DNA of 64,000 nt from Chryseolinea lacunae (GTDB lineage: Bacteria > Bacteroidota > Bacteroidia > Cytophagales > Cyclobacteriaceae). Shown one piece after another: positions 27,284 through 35,733 of the stretch. Both the position numbers and the translations under genes were made by a program. The notes under the pieces are model-generated. The model saw nothing but the letters and a program-made list of their open reading frames with translations. It was not told the DNA's origin and searched no databases. The DNA is taken from NCBI RefSeq assembly GCF_016735595.1, contig NZ_JAERRB010000002.1:186001-250000 (forward strand), in the 5' to 3' direction. How positions within the stretch are numbered: position 1 is the stretch's first letter; the number at the start of each line of letters is the position of its first letter.

Positions 27284-27925
27284 CTATCGGAGGTCGATCA
27301 CTTCCACACCGGGATATTTCTTGGGATCGAACGTGAACGCCGCGTCTTCTACTTTGGCGTTGGGCATGAACTTGGTGATGGTGTATTTGTAGCGGTTTCC
27401 ACCTTTGTCGAACATGGTCCAGCTCTGGATGCTCTTGTCTTTTTTGTTGATGAACATTTTCACTTTGAAATACTGTGCATCTTTTTTCTCGGGCACCAGG
27501 TCAATCTCTTCGCAGAGCACACCACCTTCGGTTTTGTCCTGAAGGTAGAGGTATTTGAATCCTTTCTTATAGATCTCATAGATCTTGGAGGGGTTCACGT
27601 CGTCCGAATTTTTGTCGTAGTTGTCGATGTTCACTTCTTTGGCTTCGGGCAGATAGGTCCAGATGGTGGCGCCGTTGTTGATCACTTCCTGTTCGGGCAG
27701 CACCATGCGGAATTTATCGCCTTTCACGATGAGTTTGCCTTTGAACTCTTCGTTCACCTTTTCCACATCGTTGGTGAGCACGTAGGAGAAATTGGCTTCA
27801 AAAGCAGGGATGGATTTGTATTTTTTACTCATCGCCTCCAGGATTTCCAGGGCTTTGGAGTCGTATTGGGCAGAAACATTAAGAGCCAAAAAGAGGCCGA
27901 TTGCGGCAAAAATCAGGTTTTTCAT
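27284..27925 (-). CDS. lolA: LolA-like outer membrane lipoprotein carrier
   Basis: A 213-residue periplasmic protein with signal peptide [17 protein letters not shown]. It has the LolA pattern: [13 protein letters not shown], then [36 protein letters not shown], read here only to mark residues 63-98 that form the half-barrel, with the DPKKYP ending. LolA ferries lipoproteins from the inner membrane to the outer membrane. It follows ftsK by 29 bases, so they are probably co-transcribed, an arrangement I recall as common in Bacteroidota. Confidence 0.88.
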   Translation of the reverse strand: MKNLIFAAIGLFLALNVSAQYDSKALEILEAMSKKYKSIPAFEANFSYVLTNDVEKVNEEFKGKLIVKGDKFRMVLPEQEVINNGATIWTYLPEAKEVNIDNYDKNSDDVNPSKIYEIYKKGFKYLYLQDKTEGGVLCEEIDLVPEKKDAQYFKVKMFINKKDKSIQSWTMFDKGGNRYKYTITKFMPNAKVEDAAFTFDPKKYPGVEVIDLR

Positions 27926-27954
27926 TCTTTAGAAACTTAAAAACGTGCGTAAAG

Positions 27955-30429
27955 TTAAGATTGACTATGTTTTTCTTTCAATGCATTCAATAATTGTTCC
28001 AAACTGAGCTCATCTTTTATGAGCACCTCGCGGGCTTTGCTGCCCTCGAAAGCGCCCACAATGCCGGCGGCTTCAAGCTGGTCGATGAGCCGGCCGGCCC
28101 GGTTATAGCCCAGTTTCAGCTTGCGCTGGATGAGCGACGTGCTGCCCTGTTGGTGGCCCACAATGAGGCGGGCGGCTTCTTCAAACAGCGCGTCACGGTC
28201 TGAAAGATCAACACTCGACGGTCCGGATTCTTCGTCGCCTTCATATTCGGGCAACATGTAGGCGGAGTCATAACCCCGCTGCGATCCGATAAATTCCACC
28301 ACTTTTTCAATTTCCGGCGTATCCACAAAAGGACACTGAAGCCGTATCACATCCGACCCGGAAGACAGCAGCATATCGCCCTGTCCTACCAGCTGATCGG
28401 CGCCGCCGGCGTCGAGAATGGTGCGCGAATCTACTTTCGAGGTTACGCGGAACGACAAGCGCGCGGGGAAGTTGGCTTTGATCACGCCCGTGATCACGTT
28501 CACCGAAGGGCGCTGTGTGGCCACCACCAGGTGTATGCCGATGGCGCGGGCCAGCTGGGCCAAACGGGCAATGGGTGTTTCCACTTCCTTGCCGGCCGTC
28601 ATCATCAAGTCGGCCAACTCGTCTATCACCAGCACAATGTAGGGCAGGAAGCGGTGGCCTTCTTTCGGGTTGAGCTTGCGCGACACGAATTTGGCGTTGT
28701 ATTCTTTCAGGTTACGGGCCCCTGCGTCTTTCAGGATCTCGTAGCGGTTTTCCATTTCAATACACAGCGAGTTGAGCGTGTGCACCACCTTGCGGGTGTC
28801 GGTGATGATGGCTTCTTCGCTGTTGGGAAGCTTGGCCAGGTAGTGGCGCTCCAGCTTGCTATAGACCGACATCTCCACCTTTTTTGGATCGACCAGCACA
28901 AACTTGAGTTGTGAAGGATGGCGTTTATAGATGAGCGATGTGAGAATCACATTCAAGCCCACCGACTTGCCCTGACCTGTGGCACCGGCCACCAGCAAGT
29001 GGGGCATCTTGGCCAGGTCTATCACCAGCACTTCGTTCGAGATGGTCTTGCCCAGCGCGATGGGAAGTTCCTTGTCGGTTTTGGCAAAGCTGTTGGTGGC
29101 GAACACTGAGCGGATGCCCACCATTTCGCGGTTCTTGTTTGGCACTTCAATACCAATCGTTCCCTTGCCGGGGATGGGCGCGATGATGCGTATGCCCAGG
29201 GCCGACAAGCTGAGGGCGATGTCGTCTTCCAGGTTTTTGATGCGCGATATCTTGATGCCGGCGTCGGGCACAATTTCGTAGAGCGTCACCGTGGGGCCGA
29301 TGGTGGCCTTGATGCTTTGGATGCCGATCTTGAAGTTGACCAGCGTGGCCACGATGCGGTCTTTGTTCTGGTTAAGTTCTTCTTGGGTTACACCGGCTTT
29401 GCTGGCGTCGTATTCGTTCAGCAACTCGAGCGGTGGAAATTTGAAACCGCTGAGGTCGAGGGTGGGGTCGTAGAGTCCCTGTTCCTGCACCAGCTGTTCG
29501 GCCAGCTTGTCTGTGTCGGCTTCCACAGTTTCTTCCACGGTAAATACGGGCTCTGCCGTTTTGGGCTCCCGCTTGGGGATGTCGGTTTTGCCGACGTCGA
29601 GTTTCACTTCGGCCATGGGCAGCACCACGTCTTCGGCCGGCGGCTTGGGCACAACCACGGGCTTGGCGGGTTCAGGTTTTTTGGGATCTTGTTCGGGCCA
29701 GTTGTCTTTGTCGTCGGTGTAGGTAGAGAACAGTGCGTCTTCGCCGTCTTGTTCTTCGTCGAGGATAGCGTCGTTGCCCATGGGCTTCGGATCTTTCACG
29801 AAAAGCGGGATGGCCGTGACGTTAAAATAGAACACGATGAACACAAACAGGGAGAGGATGAGAATGAGGAACGTGCCCCATCCAAACATGCCGTCGCTCC
29901 ACACGGCCAGGTAATAGCCCAGGCCTCCGCCCAGGAAACTCCACTCGCTCACGCCGTCGTTGATCATGGTCATGTAGCCCAGCAGCAGGCTTAGCCACAG
30001 GCCGGTGAAGATGGCCAGGATGGAGAATGAAAAAATGCGCAGGAGCTCGCGGTTGAAAACGATTTTGAACCCGACAATGAACAGCAGCGGTGGAATGAAG
30101 AATGCCGAGATACCGAACCAGCGGAAAATGAAGTAGTGAGACGTGATGGCACCGTAGAGGCCCAGCCAGTTGGCGGCTTCTTTGCCCGATTCGATCAGCG
30201 GTTCGTTGTGGGCTTCCACCACGCTTTGATCGGCCTGGCCGGTGAAGAGGTATGAGAACAACGCCAGAAAGAGGTAGATCCCGGCAATCATCAGGAAAAA
30301 CCCAATCGCCAGCTTGAAGCGCGGGTCTTTCAAAAATCCTAAGGTGAACTTACTTTTAGAGGACGCTTTTCCCTTCTTTTCCTTCTCCGGCTTCTTAAAT
30401 GTATTTGACTTATAGGTGTTTTGTGCCAT
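27955..30429 (-). CDS. ftsK: DNA translocase FtsK/SpoIIIE
   Basis: 824 residues: four N-terminal transmembrane helices (about 38-205), a Pro/Glu-rich linker (205-320), an alpha domain and then the RecA-like motor with Walker A GATGQGKS at 482-489 and Walker B IVLVIDELADLMM. A winged-helix gamma domain (LIVGHQQGSTSLIQRKLKLGYNRAGRLIDQLE lies within about 755-790) recognises polar DNA motifs. FtsK pumps the chromosome terminus through the septum and activates XerD at dif; xerD is in this window. The linker is much shorter than in E. coli, which is usual outside gamma-proteobacteria. Confidence 0.95.
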   Translation of the reverse strand: MAQNTYKSNTFKKPEKEKKGKASSKSKFTLGFLKDPRFKLAIGFFLMIAGIYLFLALFSYLFTGQADQSVVEAHNEPLIESGKEAANWLGLYGAITSHYFIFRWFGISAFFIPPLLFIVGFKIVFNRELLRIFSFSILAIFTGLWLSLLLGYMTMINDGVSEWSFLGGGLGYYLAVWSDGMFGWGTFLILILSLFVFIVFYFNVTAIPLFVKDPKPMGNDAILDEEQDGEDALFSTYTDDKDNWPEQDPKKPEPAKPVVVPKPPAEDVVLPMAEVKLDVGKTDIPKREPKTAEPVFTVEETVEADTDKLAEQLVQEQGLYDPTLDLSGFKFPPLELLNEYDASKAGVTQEELNQNKDRIVATLVNFKIGIQSIKATIGPTVTLYEIVPDAGIKISRIKNLEDDIALSLSALGIRIIAPIPGKGTIGIEVPNKNREMVGIRSVFATNSFAKTDKELPIALGKTISNEVLVIDLAKMPHLLVAGATGQGKSVGLNVILTSLIYKRHPSQLKFVLVDPKKVEMSVYSKLERHYLAKLPNSEEAIITDTRKVVHTLNSLCIEMENRYEILKDAGARNLKEYNAKFVSRKLNPKEGHRFLPYIVLVIDELADLMMTAGKEVETPIARLAQLARAIGIHLVVATQRPSVNVITGVIKANFPARLSFRVTSKVDSRTILDAGGADQLVGQGDMLLSSGSDVIRLQCPFVDTPEIEKVVEFIGSQRGYDSAYMLPEYEGDEESGPSSVDLSDRDALFEEAARLIVGHQQGSTSLIQRKLKLGYNRAGRLIDQLEAAGIVGAFEGSKAREVLIKDELSLEQLLNALKEKHSQS

Positions 30430-30810
30430 TTATTCTCAATGTCGCAAAACTAAAGAAAAAACTGCCATATCCCTATGTGTGTTGCCATTCAATTGTCGGG
30501 GCGCCAAGCGGTCAGTGGCGGCATAAACACGGCGATGGGATTGAGCGTGAGTGCCCGTCAATACACGATCAATAAACACATCGACAAATCTTCGCCCTGA
30601 AATTCTACGATGGTTTTCGACCGCGTTGACTGTTGCACGGCCTTGTGGTGATGAGGTGATTTTAGGAACGGCTCTCCGAAGCCGGTGCGCCACAGATCTT
30701 GCGTTGCAAACCTGGAATCATTCAGTGCAACGAAACGTACATACGTCAAAATTATTTCCTGGGCACCCCATAAATTTCCTAACTTTCTTGTTCAAATAAA
30801 TTCTTTCTGC
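30430..30810. other. Divergent intergenic region between ftsK and the T9SS cargo
   Basis: About 380 bases carrying the ftsK promoter (-7 box at 30445-30452) on the minus strand and presumably that of the cargo gene on the plus strand, where TAACTTTC at 30780-30787 is one base from the -7 consensus. No gene is supported; in-frame upstream codons of the cargo gene lack a signal peptide. Confidence 0.5.
30445..30452 (-). promoter_or_regulatory. -7 element for ftsK
   Basis: Reads TAGTTTTG on the minus strand, an exact TAnnTTTG match, 15 bases before the ftsK ATG. No well-placed -33 TTTG is seen. Confidence 0.45.
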
Positions 30811-33516
30811 ATGGTTGTTTTTACGCTCTGGAAAAAAAGCCGCATCATTCTCTTCGCCCTGCTTGCTGCCAGCCTGCGGCTCGCGGCACAGTCGGAAGAA
30901 CATCGCACCGACAACTGGATTACCGATGGCTATGTGGACCGCGTTGAATATTCCAACGGCTACACTATGCTGTCGGGAAGTTTCTCGCAAGTGGGCCCTT
31001 ATACGGGCAACGGCGTGGCCACCGACCCCGTCACGGGCGTGGTGGATGCGTCGATGCCAAAATTTAACGGCGATGTTTATGCCGTGGCACCCGACGGCAC
31101 CGGCGGCTGGTTTGTGGGCGGCTATTTTTATGGTGTGGACACGGTGCAAACAAACTATCTCGCGCACATCAAATCAGACAAAACTATTGACCGCACCTGG
31201 AAGCCCGAGCTGAACGGCGTTGTCTACACCCTCGCCGTGAGCGGCACCACGTTATACGTCGGCGGCGGCTTTACCGAGATTGCCGGCAAAGCCCGTAGCC
31301 ACATTGCGTCGTTCGACATCTCGACGGGAGCCCTCAACGCCTGGAACCCCAATGCCAGCAGTGACGTGAGAGTAATCAAAGTGTCGAACGACATTGTCTA
31401 CGCTGGTGGCGGCTTCTCCACCATCGGTGGGGCATCGCGCATCAGCGTGGCCGCCATCAATGCGGCGGGCACCGCCACCAGCTGGGCACCCGTGCTCGCA
31501 TTGCCTCCCTACTCACCGTATGTCTACACCTTGCTGGTCGATCAGGCAAAAGGCACGGTCTACATTGGCGGCTCGTTCAGCACATCGGGAGGCCTCACGC
31601 GCCAGGGATTGTCGCAAGTGAACATCACCACCGGCGCCACCACATCGTGGAATGCCAATTTGAATGTGGATGCCTACGTCTATGACCTGGCCATGTCTAC
31701 CAACGGAAACGTTTTGTTTGTGGGCGGCTACTTCAATTCGGTGGGTGGCGCCGCGCGCACAAACCTGGCCGCACTGGATGTGGGCAAGGCCTCGTTGCTG
31801 GCGTGGAACCCGGTGCTGCAGTCGGGCGACTACATACAGGACATGTCGTTGCTTGGAAATACCTTATACATCGCGGGCTACATCAACACCATCGGCGGCA
31901 TCAGCCGCACAAATGCTGCCGCCCTTGATGTGACTGCGCCCGGCACCGCCGCTGCACCGCTCACCAACTGGGCACCACGGCCCACTGGCGGTGGCTATGT
32001 GGTGGAGGCCACGGCAGCGAGCATTTTCTTTGGCGGATATTTCTCCGGTGTGAACTGGGTGAACCGCAATGGCTTCGCGGTGATAGACGATGCCACCGGC
32101 GAAGCATGGCCCTTTAGTTTTGACTTCGACAACGGAGGCCACGTGAACACCATCGTCGTGAAAGATAACGTGCTCTACATCGGCGGAAAATTTGGCCTCA
32201 TCAACAAAACCGCGCGCAAAAATCTCGCAGCCTTCGATCTCACCACCGGCAAATTGTCTACATGGGCCCCCACGGTAAACGGCGTAAGCACCACCGACCC
32301 CACCAACGAAGTGTTCAGCATGCGCATAAAAGATAACCTCCTCTACCTGGGCGGTCAGTTCTTCAACATCAACAGCAATTCAACCATACGGCCCGGTCTG
32401 GCAGCCATCGATCTGGCCACAGGCGTGGCCAATGCCTGGAACCCGCAGGTGGGTAACGGCAAAGAAATTTCAGAATATGTGAACTCCATCGACATCGTGG
32501 GCAACACGGTGTATGCCGGCGGAAATTTTGCCACGGTGGGCAACACCACCCGCAGCAATCTTGCCGCGGTTGATGCCACAACAGGAAGCCTGCTTTCGTG
32601 GGCACCTGTGAGCACTGGCGAAGTGAAGAAGATTCGCGTGGCACCCGCAGCGGCCTATGTGATCGGCAGCTTCGAGAAAGGCGTGGGCGGGCAAGTGCGC
32701 GAGGCTGGCGTGGCTGCGCTAAACCTCACCAACGGCAACGCCCTTTCGTGGAATCCTGATTTTGATTTCAGCTATGTGGCCGACGTGGCCCTCAGCACAA
32801 CCGACGTTTACGTGGCCGGCTTCTTCTATAGCGTAGACGGATCGCCCCGCCCCGGCCTGGCTTCTTTCTCGCTGGCCAACAACACACTCAACCCATGGAA
32901 TCCCGACATCAACACGGGCAACGACAGTGGCTATGAAAATGTGTCGCTCTCCACCTCTTCGAACAAACTGTTTGTGGGCGGCGGCTTTGGCGGGATGGGA
33001 CGGGAGGCCCGCCAATATTTTGGCGAATACGACATCTGCCCGGCGGCACCGGTCATTTCCATTTCGAACGACGGCACAACGCTAACCATTCCGTCTACCA
33101 CCCCGGGCACCCTGCAATGGTATCACAACGCTGAGCCAATTGACGGGGCCACCACCACATCGCTTCCCATCAACCTCTATGAGTATGGCATCTATGCCGT
33201 GGAGCTGTCGCTGAACGGCTGCACCTCGCGCTCGAAAGATTATGTATACCTCATCACGGGTCGCGAAACGACCGCCACGGGAGCCGTATCGCTCTATCCC
33301 AACCCCGCGCGCGATGAGTTAACGGTGCGTCTGGCGGAGGCCGCGTCGTCGGTCACCTTCACGTTCACCGACATCACCGGCCGCACACTCAGCACAAGGC
33401 AAGGCTCCGGCATGGAGCACGTGCTTTCGGTGCGCGAACTTCCCACCGGCGTGAACATCCTGATGATTGAAACGCCGGGAAGAAAACAAGCCTATAAAAT
33501 CATGAAGATCAACTAA
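30811..33516 (+). CDS. Secreted propeller-like repeat protein with T9SS sorting domain
   Basis: 901 residues from the ATG at 30811 with signal peptide (IILFALLAASLRLAAQ). About ten repeats of 50-60 residues follow, each with a core such as LYVGGGFTEIAGKARSHIASFD and a W-N-P closing strand (AWNPN, SWAPV), as in delta-60/DUF5122-type beta-propellers. An Ig-like part near 790-820 precedes the C-terminal type IX sorting domain: SLYPNPARDELTVRL, then LPTGVNILMI and the final KIMKIN. The protein should cross the outer membrane through T9SS and be attached or released. Ligand unknown. Confidence 0.85.
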   Translation: MVVFTLWKKSRIILFALLAASLRLAAQSEEHRTDNWITDGYVDRVEYSNGYTMLSGSFSQVGPYTGNGVATDPVTGVVDASMPKFNGDVYAVAPDGTGGWFVGGYFYGVDTVQTNYLAHIKSDKTIDRTWKPELNGVVYTLAVSGTTLYVGGGFTEIAGKARSHIASFDISTGALNAWNPNASSDVRVIKVSNDIVYAGGGFSTIGGASRISVAAINAAGTATSWAPVLALPPYSPYVYTLLVDQAKGTVYIGGSFSTSGGLTRQGLSQVNITTGATTSWNANLNVDAYVYDLAMSTNGNVLFVGGYFNSVGGAARTNLAALDVGKASLLAWNPVLQSGDYIQDMSLLGNTLYIAGYINTIGGISRTNAAALDVTAPGTAAAPLTNWAPRPTGGGYVVEATAASIFFGGYFSGVNWVNRNGFAVIDDATGEAWPFSFDFDNGGHVNTIVVKDNVLYIGGKFGLINKTARKNLAAFDLTTGKLSTWAPTVNGVSTTDPTNEVFSMRIKDNLLYLGGQFFNINSNSTIRPGLAAIDLATGVANAWNPQVGNGKEISEYVNSIDIVGNTVYAGGNFATVGNTTRSNLAAVDATTGSLLSWAPVSTGEVKKIRVAPAAAYVIGSFEKGVGGQVREAGVAALNLTNGNALSWNPDFDFSYVADVALSTTDVYVAGFFYSVDGSPRPGLASFSLANNTLNPWNPDINTGNDSGYENVSLSTSSNKLFVGGGFGGMGREARQYFGEYDICPAAPVISISNDGTTLTIPSTTPGTLQWYHNAEPIDGATTTSLPINLYEYGIYAVELSLNGCTSRSKDYVYLITGRETTATGAVSLYPNPARDELTVRLAEAASSVTFTFTDITGRTLSTRQGSGMEHVLSVRELPTGVNILMIETPGRKQAYKIMKIN

Positions 33517-33550
33517 CGTGTTGCCTACAAAACTTCGATCGCATCTACCT

Positions 33551-33982
33551 ATGAAATCCATATTCACCAAACTGCTCATCGTCTCCTTCCTCGCGCTGGA
33601 ATTTTCCTGCGGAGGGAATATTCCCGACTGCCCCACCAAAATGTGTGTGCTGTCGGGCGAGTGGCGCCTCACCGAAACCTACATCAACGGCGTGCTCGAC
33701 ATCTCCACCGACCTCAGCAAATACAAGCTCACGCTCCTGATGCCCGAGCCCACCACGGCCACCACCTCGCTCTTCAACCGCGTGAACCCTAGCGGCGTGG
33801 CCGACATCGGCACGTGGGAGCTGCGCAACAACAGCACCGTGCTTGCACTCATTCCCGCGTCGGGTTTTGTAGAGCCCTACATCATCAAGTCGTTCACGCC
33901 GCGCAAGCTGGTGCTCATCATCGAGCGCGACATCAACAAGACTGGTGCCGACGAATTTGAATTTGTTTTAGAACCTTTTTAA
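33551..33982 (+). CDS. Small lipoprotein, lipocalin-like
   Basis: 143 residues from the ATG at 33551. The signal LLIVSFLALEFSC ends in a plausible lipobox with C20 lipidated. The mature part has LSGEWRLTETYINGVLD and GTWELRNNSTVLALI, the strand pattern of lipocalin-like domains, as in the lipoprotein at 7961-8422. It follows the T9SS cargo by 34 bases and precedes the beta-barrel gene by 9, so these three envelope genes form a likely operon. Confidence 0.65.
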   Translation: MKSIFTKLLIVSFLALEFSCGGNIPDCPTKMCVLSGEWRLTETYINGVLDISTDLSKYKLTLLMPEPTTATTSLFNRVNPSGVADIGTWELRNNSTVLALIPASGFVEPYIIKSFTPRKLVLIIERDINKTGADEFEFVLEPF

Positions 33983-33991
33983 ACCCCACCT

Positions 33992-34627
33992 ATGAGAACA
34001 GCACTACTTCTTCTTTTCATCTGCACGGCCACCGTGGCCTCCGCTCAGATCTGGTATGTGGGCGTGAAAGCCGGCCCCACGTTGTCGAACTACAAAACCA
34101 AAACCCCGTGGAAGGAAGCGTCCAACCTCGGCTACACGTTTGGGTTCACCGCATTCAAACAAATCAATTCGCACGTGGGCGTCGCCTTCGATTTGCAATA
34201 CATTCAGAAGGGCTACTATCACAAAGTGTGCAACACCATCACCGACAAGCTGCAGGCGCACTACCTGGAAGTTCCCATCGTGTTTGACTATACCTTCATT
34301 CTTCCCGGGCTGAAAAACCTCAAGCTCCACGGCAACGTGGGCGTCTACACCGCCTATTGGCTCAGCGGCAAGTATAAAACCGAAGGCTTCGACCCCGGCA
34401 CCACAGGCGACGATTTCGACTTCAGCCAAAGCGGCGCCAAGCGCTTCGACTTCGGCCCCAACGTTGGCGGCAGGCTGGAATATTTTTTACGCAACGGCAG
34501 CGTTTCGCTTGATCTCCGCTACGAACTTGGCCTCATGGACCTGCAGAAAAAAACAAACGACGACATGAACAACGTGAACCGCGCGTTCATTATCGGGTTC
34601 AGCTACATGAAGCCCATCGGCAACTAA
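33992..34627 (+). CDS. Outer membrane beta-barrel protein (PorT-like)
   Basis: 211 residues with signal peptide (LLLLFICTATVASA). The strands WYVGVKAGPTLSNYK, GYTFGFTAFKQINSHVGVAFDLQYIQKGYY (limits 46-75) and the closing FIIGFSYMKPIGN match the small eight-strand outer-membrane barrels of Bacteroidota (PF13568-type). Such proteins include PorT, a T9SS accessory, and many of unknown role. It is the last gene of the envelope cluster with the T9SS cargo and the lipoprotein. Confidence 0.75.
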   Translation: MRTALLLLFICTATVASAQIWYVGVKAGPTLSNYKTKTPWKEASNLGYTFGFTAFKQINSHVGVAFDLQYIQKGYYHKVCNTITDKLQAHYLEVPIVFDYTFILPGLKNLKLHGNVGVYTAYWLSGKYKTEGFDPGTTGDDFDFSQSGAKRFDFGPNVGGRLEYFLRNGSVSLDLRYELGLMDLQKKTNDDMNNVNRAFIIGFSYMKPIGN

Positions 34628-34637
34628 AGGCCCGCAT

Positions 34638-34668
34638 CACAAGGCGACATCAAGAAATCGACCTTGTG
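34638..34668 (+). terminator. Stem-loop after the beta-barrel gene
   Basis: CACAAGG (34638-34644) pairs with CCTTGTG (34662-34668), and inner CGA/TCG extend the stem, 10 bases after the stop. The T tract is weak, so termination may be partial or assisted by the repeat element that follows. Confidence 0.45.
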
Positions 34669-34691
34669 TTAGAAAACGAATAACCGGAATC

Positions 34692-34808
34692 AGGGCGTGT
34701 CTCCCCGACCCGTCGGGGGGTCGCGCTATCCGGTATACTCCTCGCGCCACGCACATCCCTACCGGGCTGCGGGGTGCCGCTGCTATCGCTCACGCGCGGT
34801 GTTTTTTT
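34692..34808. repeat. Bacteroidota-type intergenic repeat element
   Basis: A GC-rich stretch with a strong inner inverted repeat (CCCCGAC/TCGGGG near 34702-34717), the phrases CGCGCTATCCG and GCCGCTGCTATCGCTCACGC, and a closing run of seven T. I recall near-identical wording in many Bacteroidota genomes, where such elements occur between convergent or unrelated genes. That is memory, not a search. It lies between convergent genes and may work as a terminator. Confidence 0.6.
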
Positions 34809-34823
34809 ACAGTAGAAAGTTTG

Positions 34824-35690
34824 CTATGAATCTGTCACCTTAATGCCGCGTGCCCGCAAAGCGTCAAGCACCGATGAGCTGGTGTCGCCAAAGAGACTGA
34901 CGCGTTTTAGGTTCGGAAACTGATCGAAGTCGTCGGCGCTGCCGATGTTGAAGGTGTTGTCTTCACCATCCCAAAAACGAAGCAGCTGGCCGTAGATTTC
35001 GTCGCCACCGTCCTGAACGATCTTTGTGATTTTGGATGCAAATTTTCTGTCGATCTGAAGGTCTGTGAAGTAGCGGGTCACTTCAGCAATAAATGCGTAG
35101 CCCTCTTTTTCAATGTCAATCTTTCTGTCGCGATGCAGGTCGGCAAACTCATAGAGATCGAATGCCGGGGTGATCAGTTTTTTTTCATACATCAGGATGT
35201 TCACCACGGCCAGCTTGAAGTTGAAATCTTTGAAGACAATGAAGTCGCCTTGGCGCGGGGTGAGCACATATTTGGAGTGATCTTTTGGCGGTTCGGGCTC
35301 GGGAACGCTGAAGGCTAGTGAGACGGATGTTTTTTCGTCATCATCCAAATCATGATAGGCCAGCACGCCGCCCAGCGTCATCTTGTTGTCAACAAAGTCC
35401 TGTGCCTGAAAGTTTTTTCCATTCAGCGTGATATCGCCTTGAAAGGTATGCTCCGGTTGATACTTATAGCGTGGCGGGCTGCTCAGCAGCACGGCAAGCG
35501 CATCGATGTTTTTTTGATCTTTTGAGAAGGCATAGATACCCAATGCATCCCAGGTGAGCAGCGTGTTATATTTCAACGTCACGGTGCGGTCTGGTGGCCC
35601 GATCCATTCGGCGAATGTCTCTTTGGTGACGGGAAATTGAACGTGATGTTCATTGAGAAAAAGCCCGGAAGCGTCGAGTGAAATGCGCAT
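34824..35690 (-). CDS. DUF6892/DUF7738-like cytoplasmic protein
   Basis: 288 residues from the ATG at 35690, no signal peptide. The N-terminal half (FLNEHHVQFPVTKETFAEWIG, LLTWDALGIYAFSKD) and the C-terminal half (DFIVFKDFNFKLAVVNILMYEKKLI and TPAFDLYEF, about 160-190) resemble two domains I associate with DUF7738 and DUF6892, found in proteins of unknown function, some near toxin systems. The end, FGDTSSSVLDALRARGIKVTDS, is helical. It lies 43 bases downstream of dnaX and could be co-transcribed with it. The family names are recalled and unverified. Confidence 0.55.
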   Translation of the reverse strand: MRISLDASGLFLNEHHVQFPVTKETFAEWIGPPDRTVTLKYNTLLTWDALGIYAFSKDQKNIDALAVLLSSPPRYKYQPEHTFQGDITLNGKNFQAQDFVDNKMTLGGVLAYHDLDDDEKTSVSLAFSVPEPEPPKDHSKYVLTPRQGDFIVFKDFNFKLAVVNILMYEKKLITPAFDLYEFADLHRDRKIDIEKEGYAFIAEVTRYFTDLQIDRKFASKITKIVQDGGDEIYGQLLRFWDGEDNTFNIGSADDFDQFPNLKRVSLFGDTSSSVLDALRARGIKVTDS

Positions 35691-35733
35691 GCTTGTTTTG
35701 TTAGGTGCGAACGGCAGATTAACCGACGGCTGT

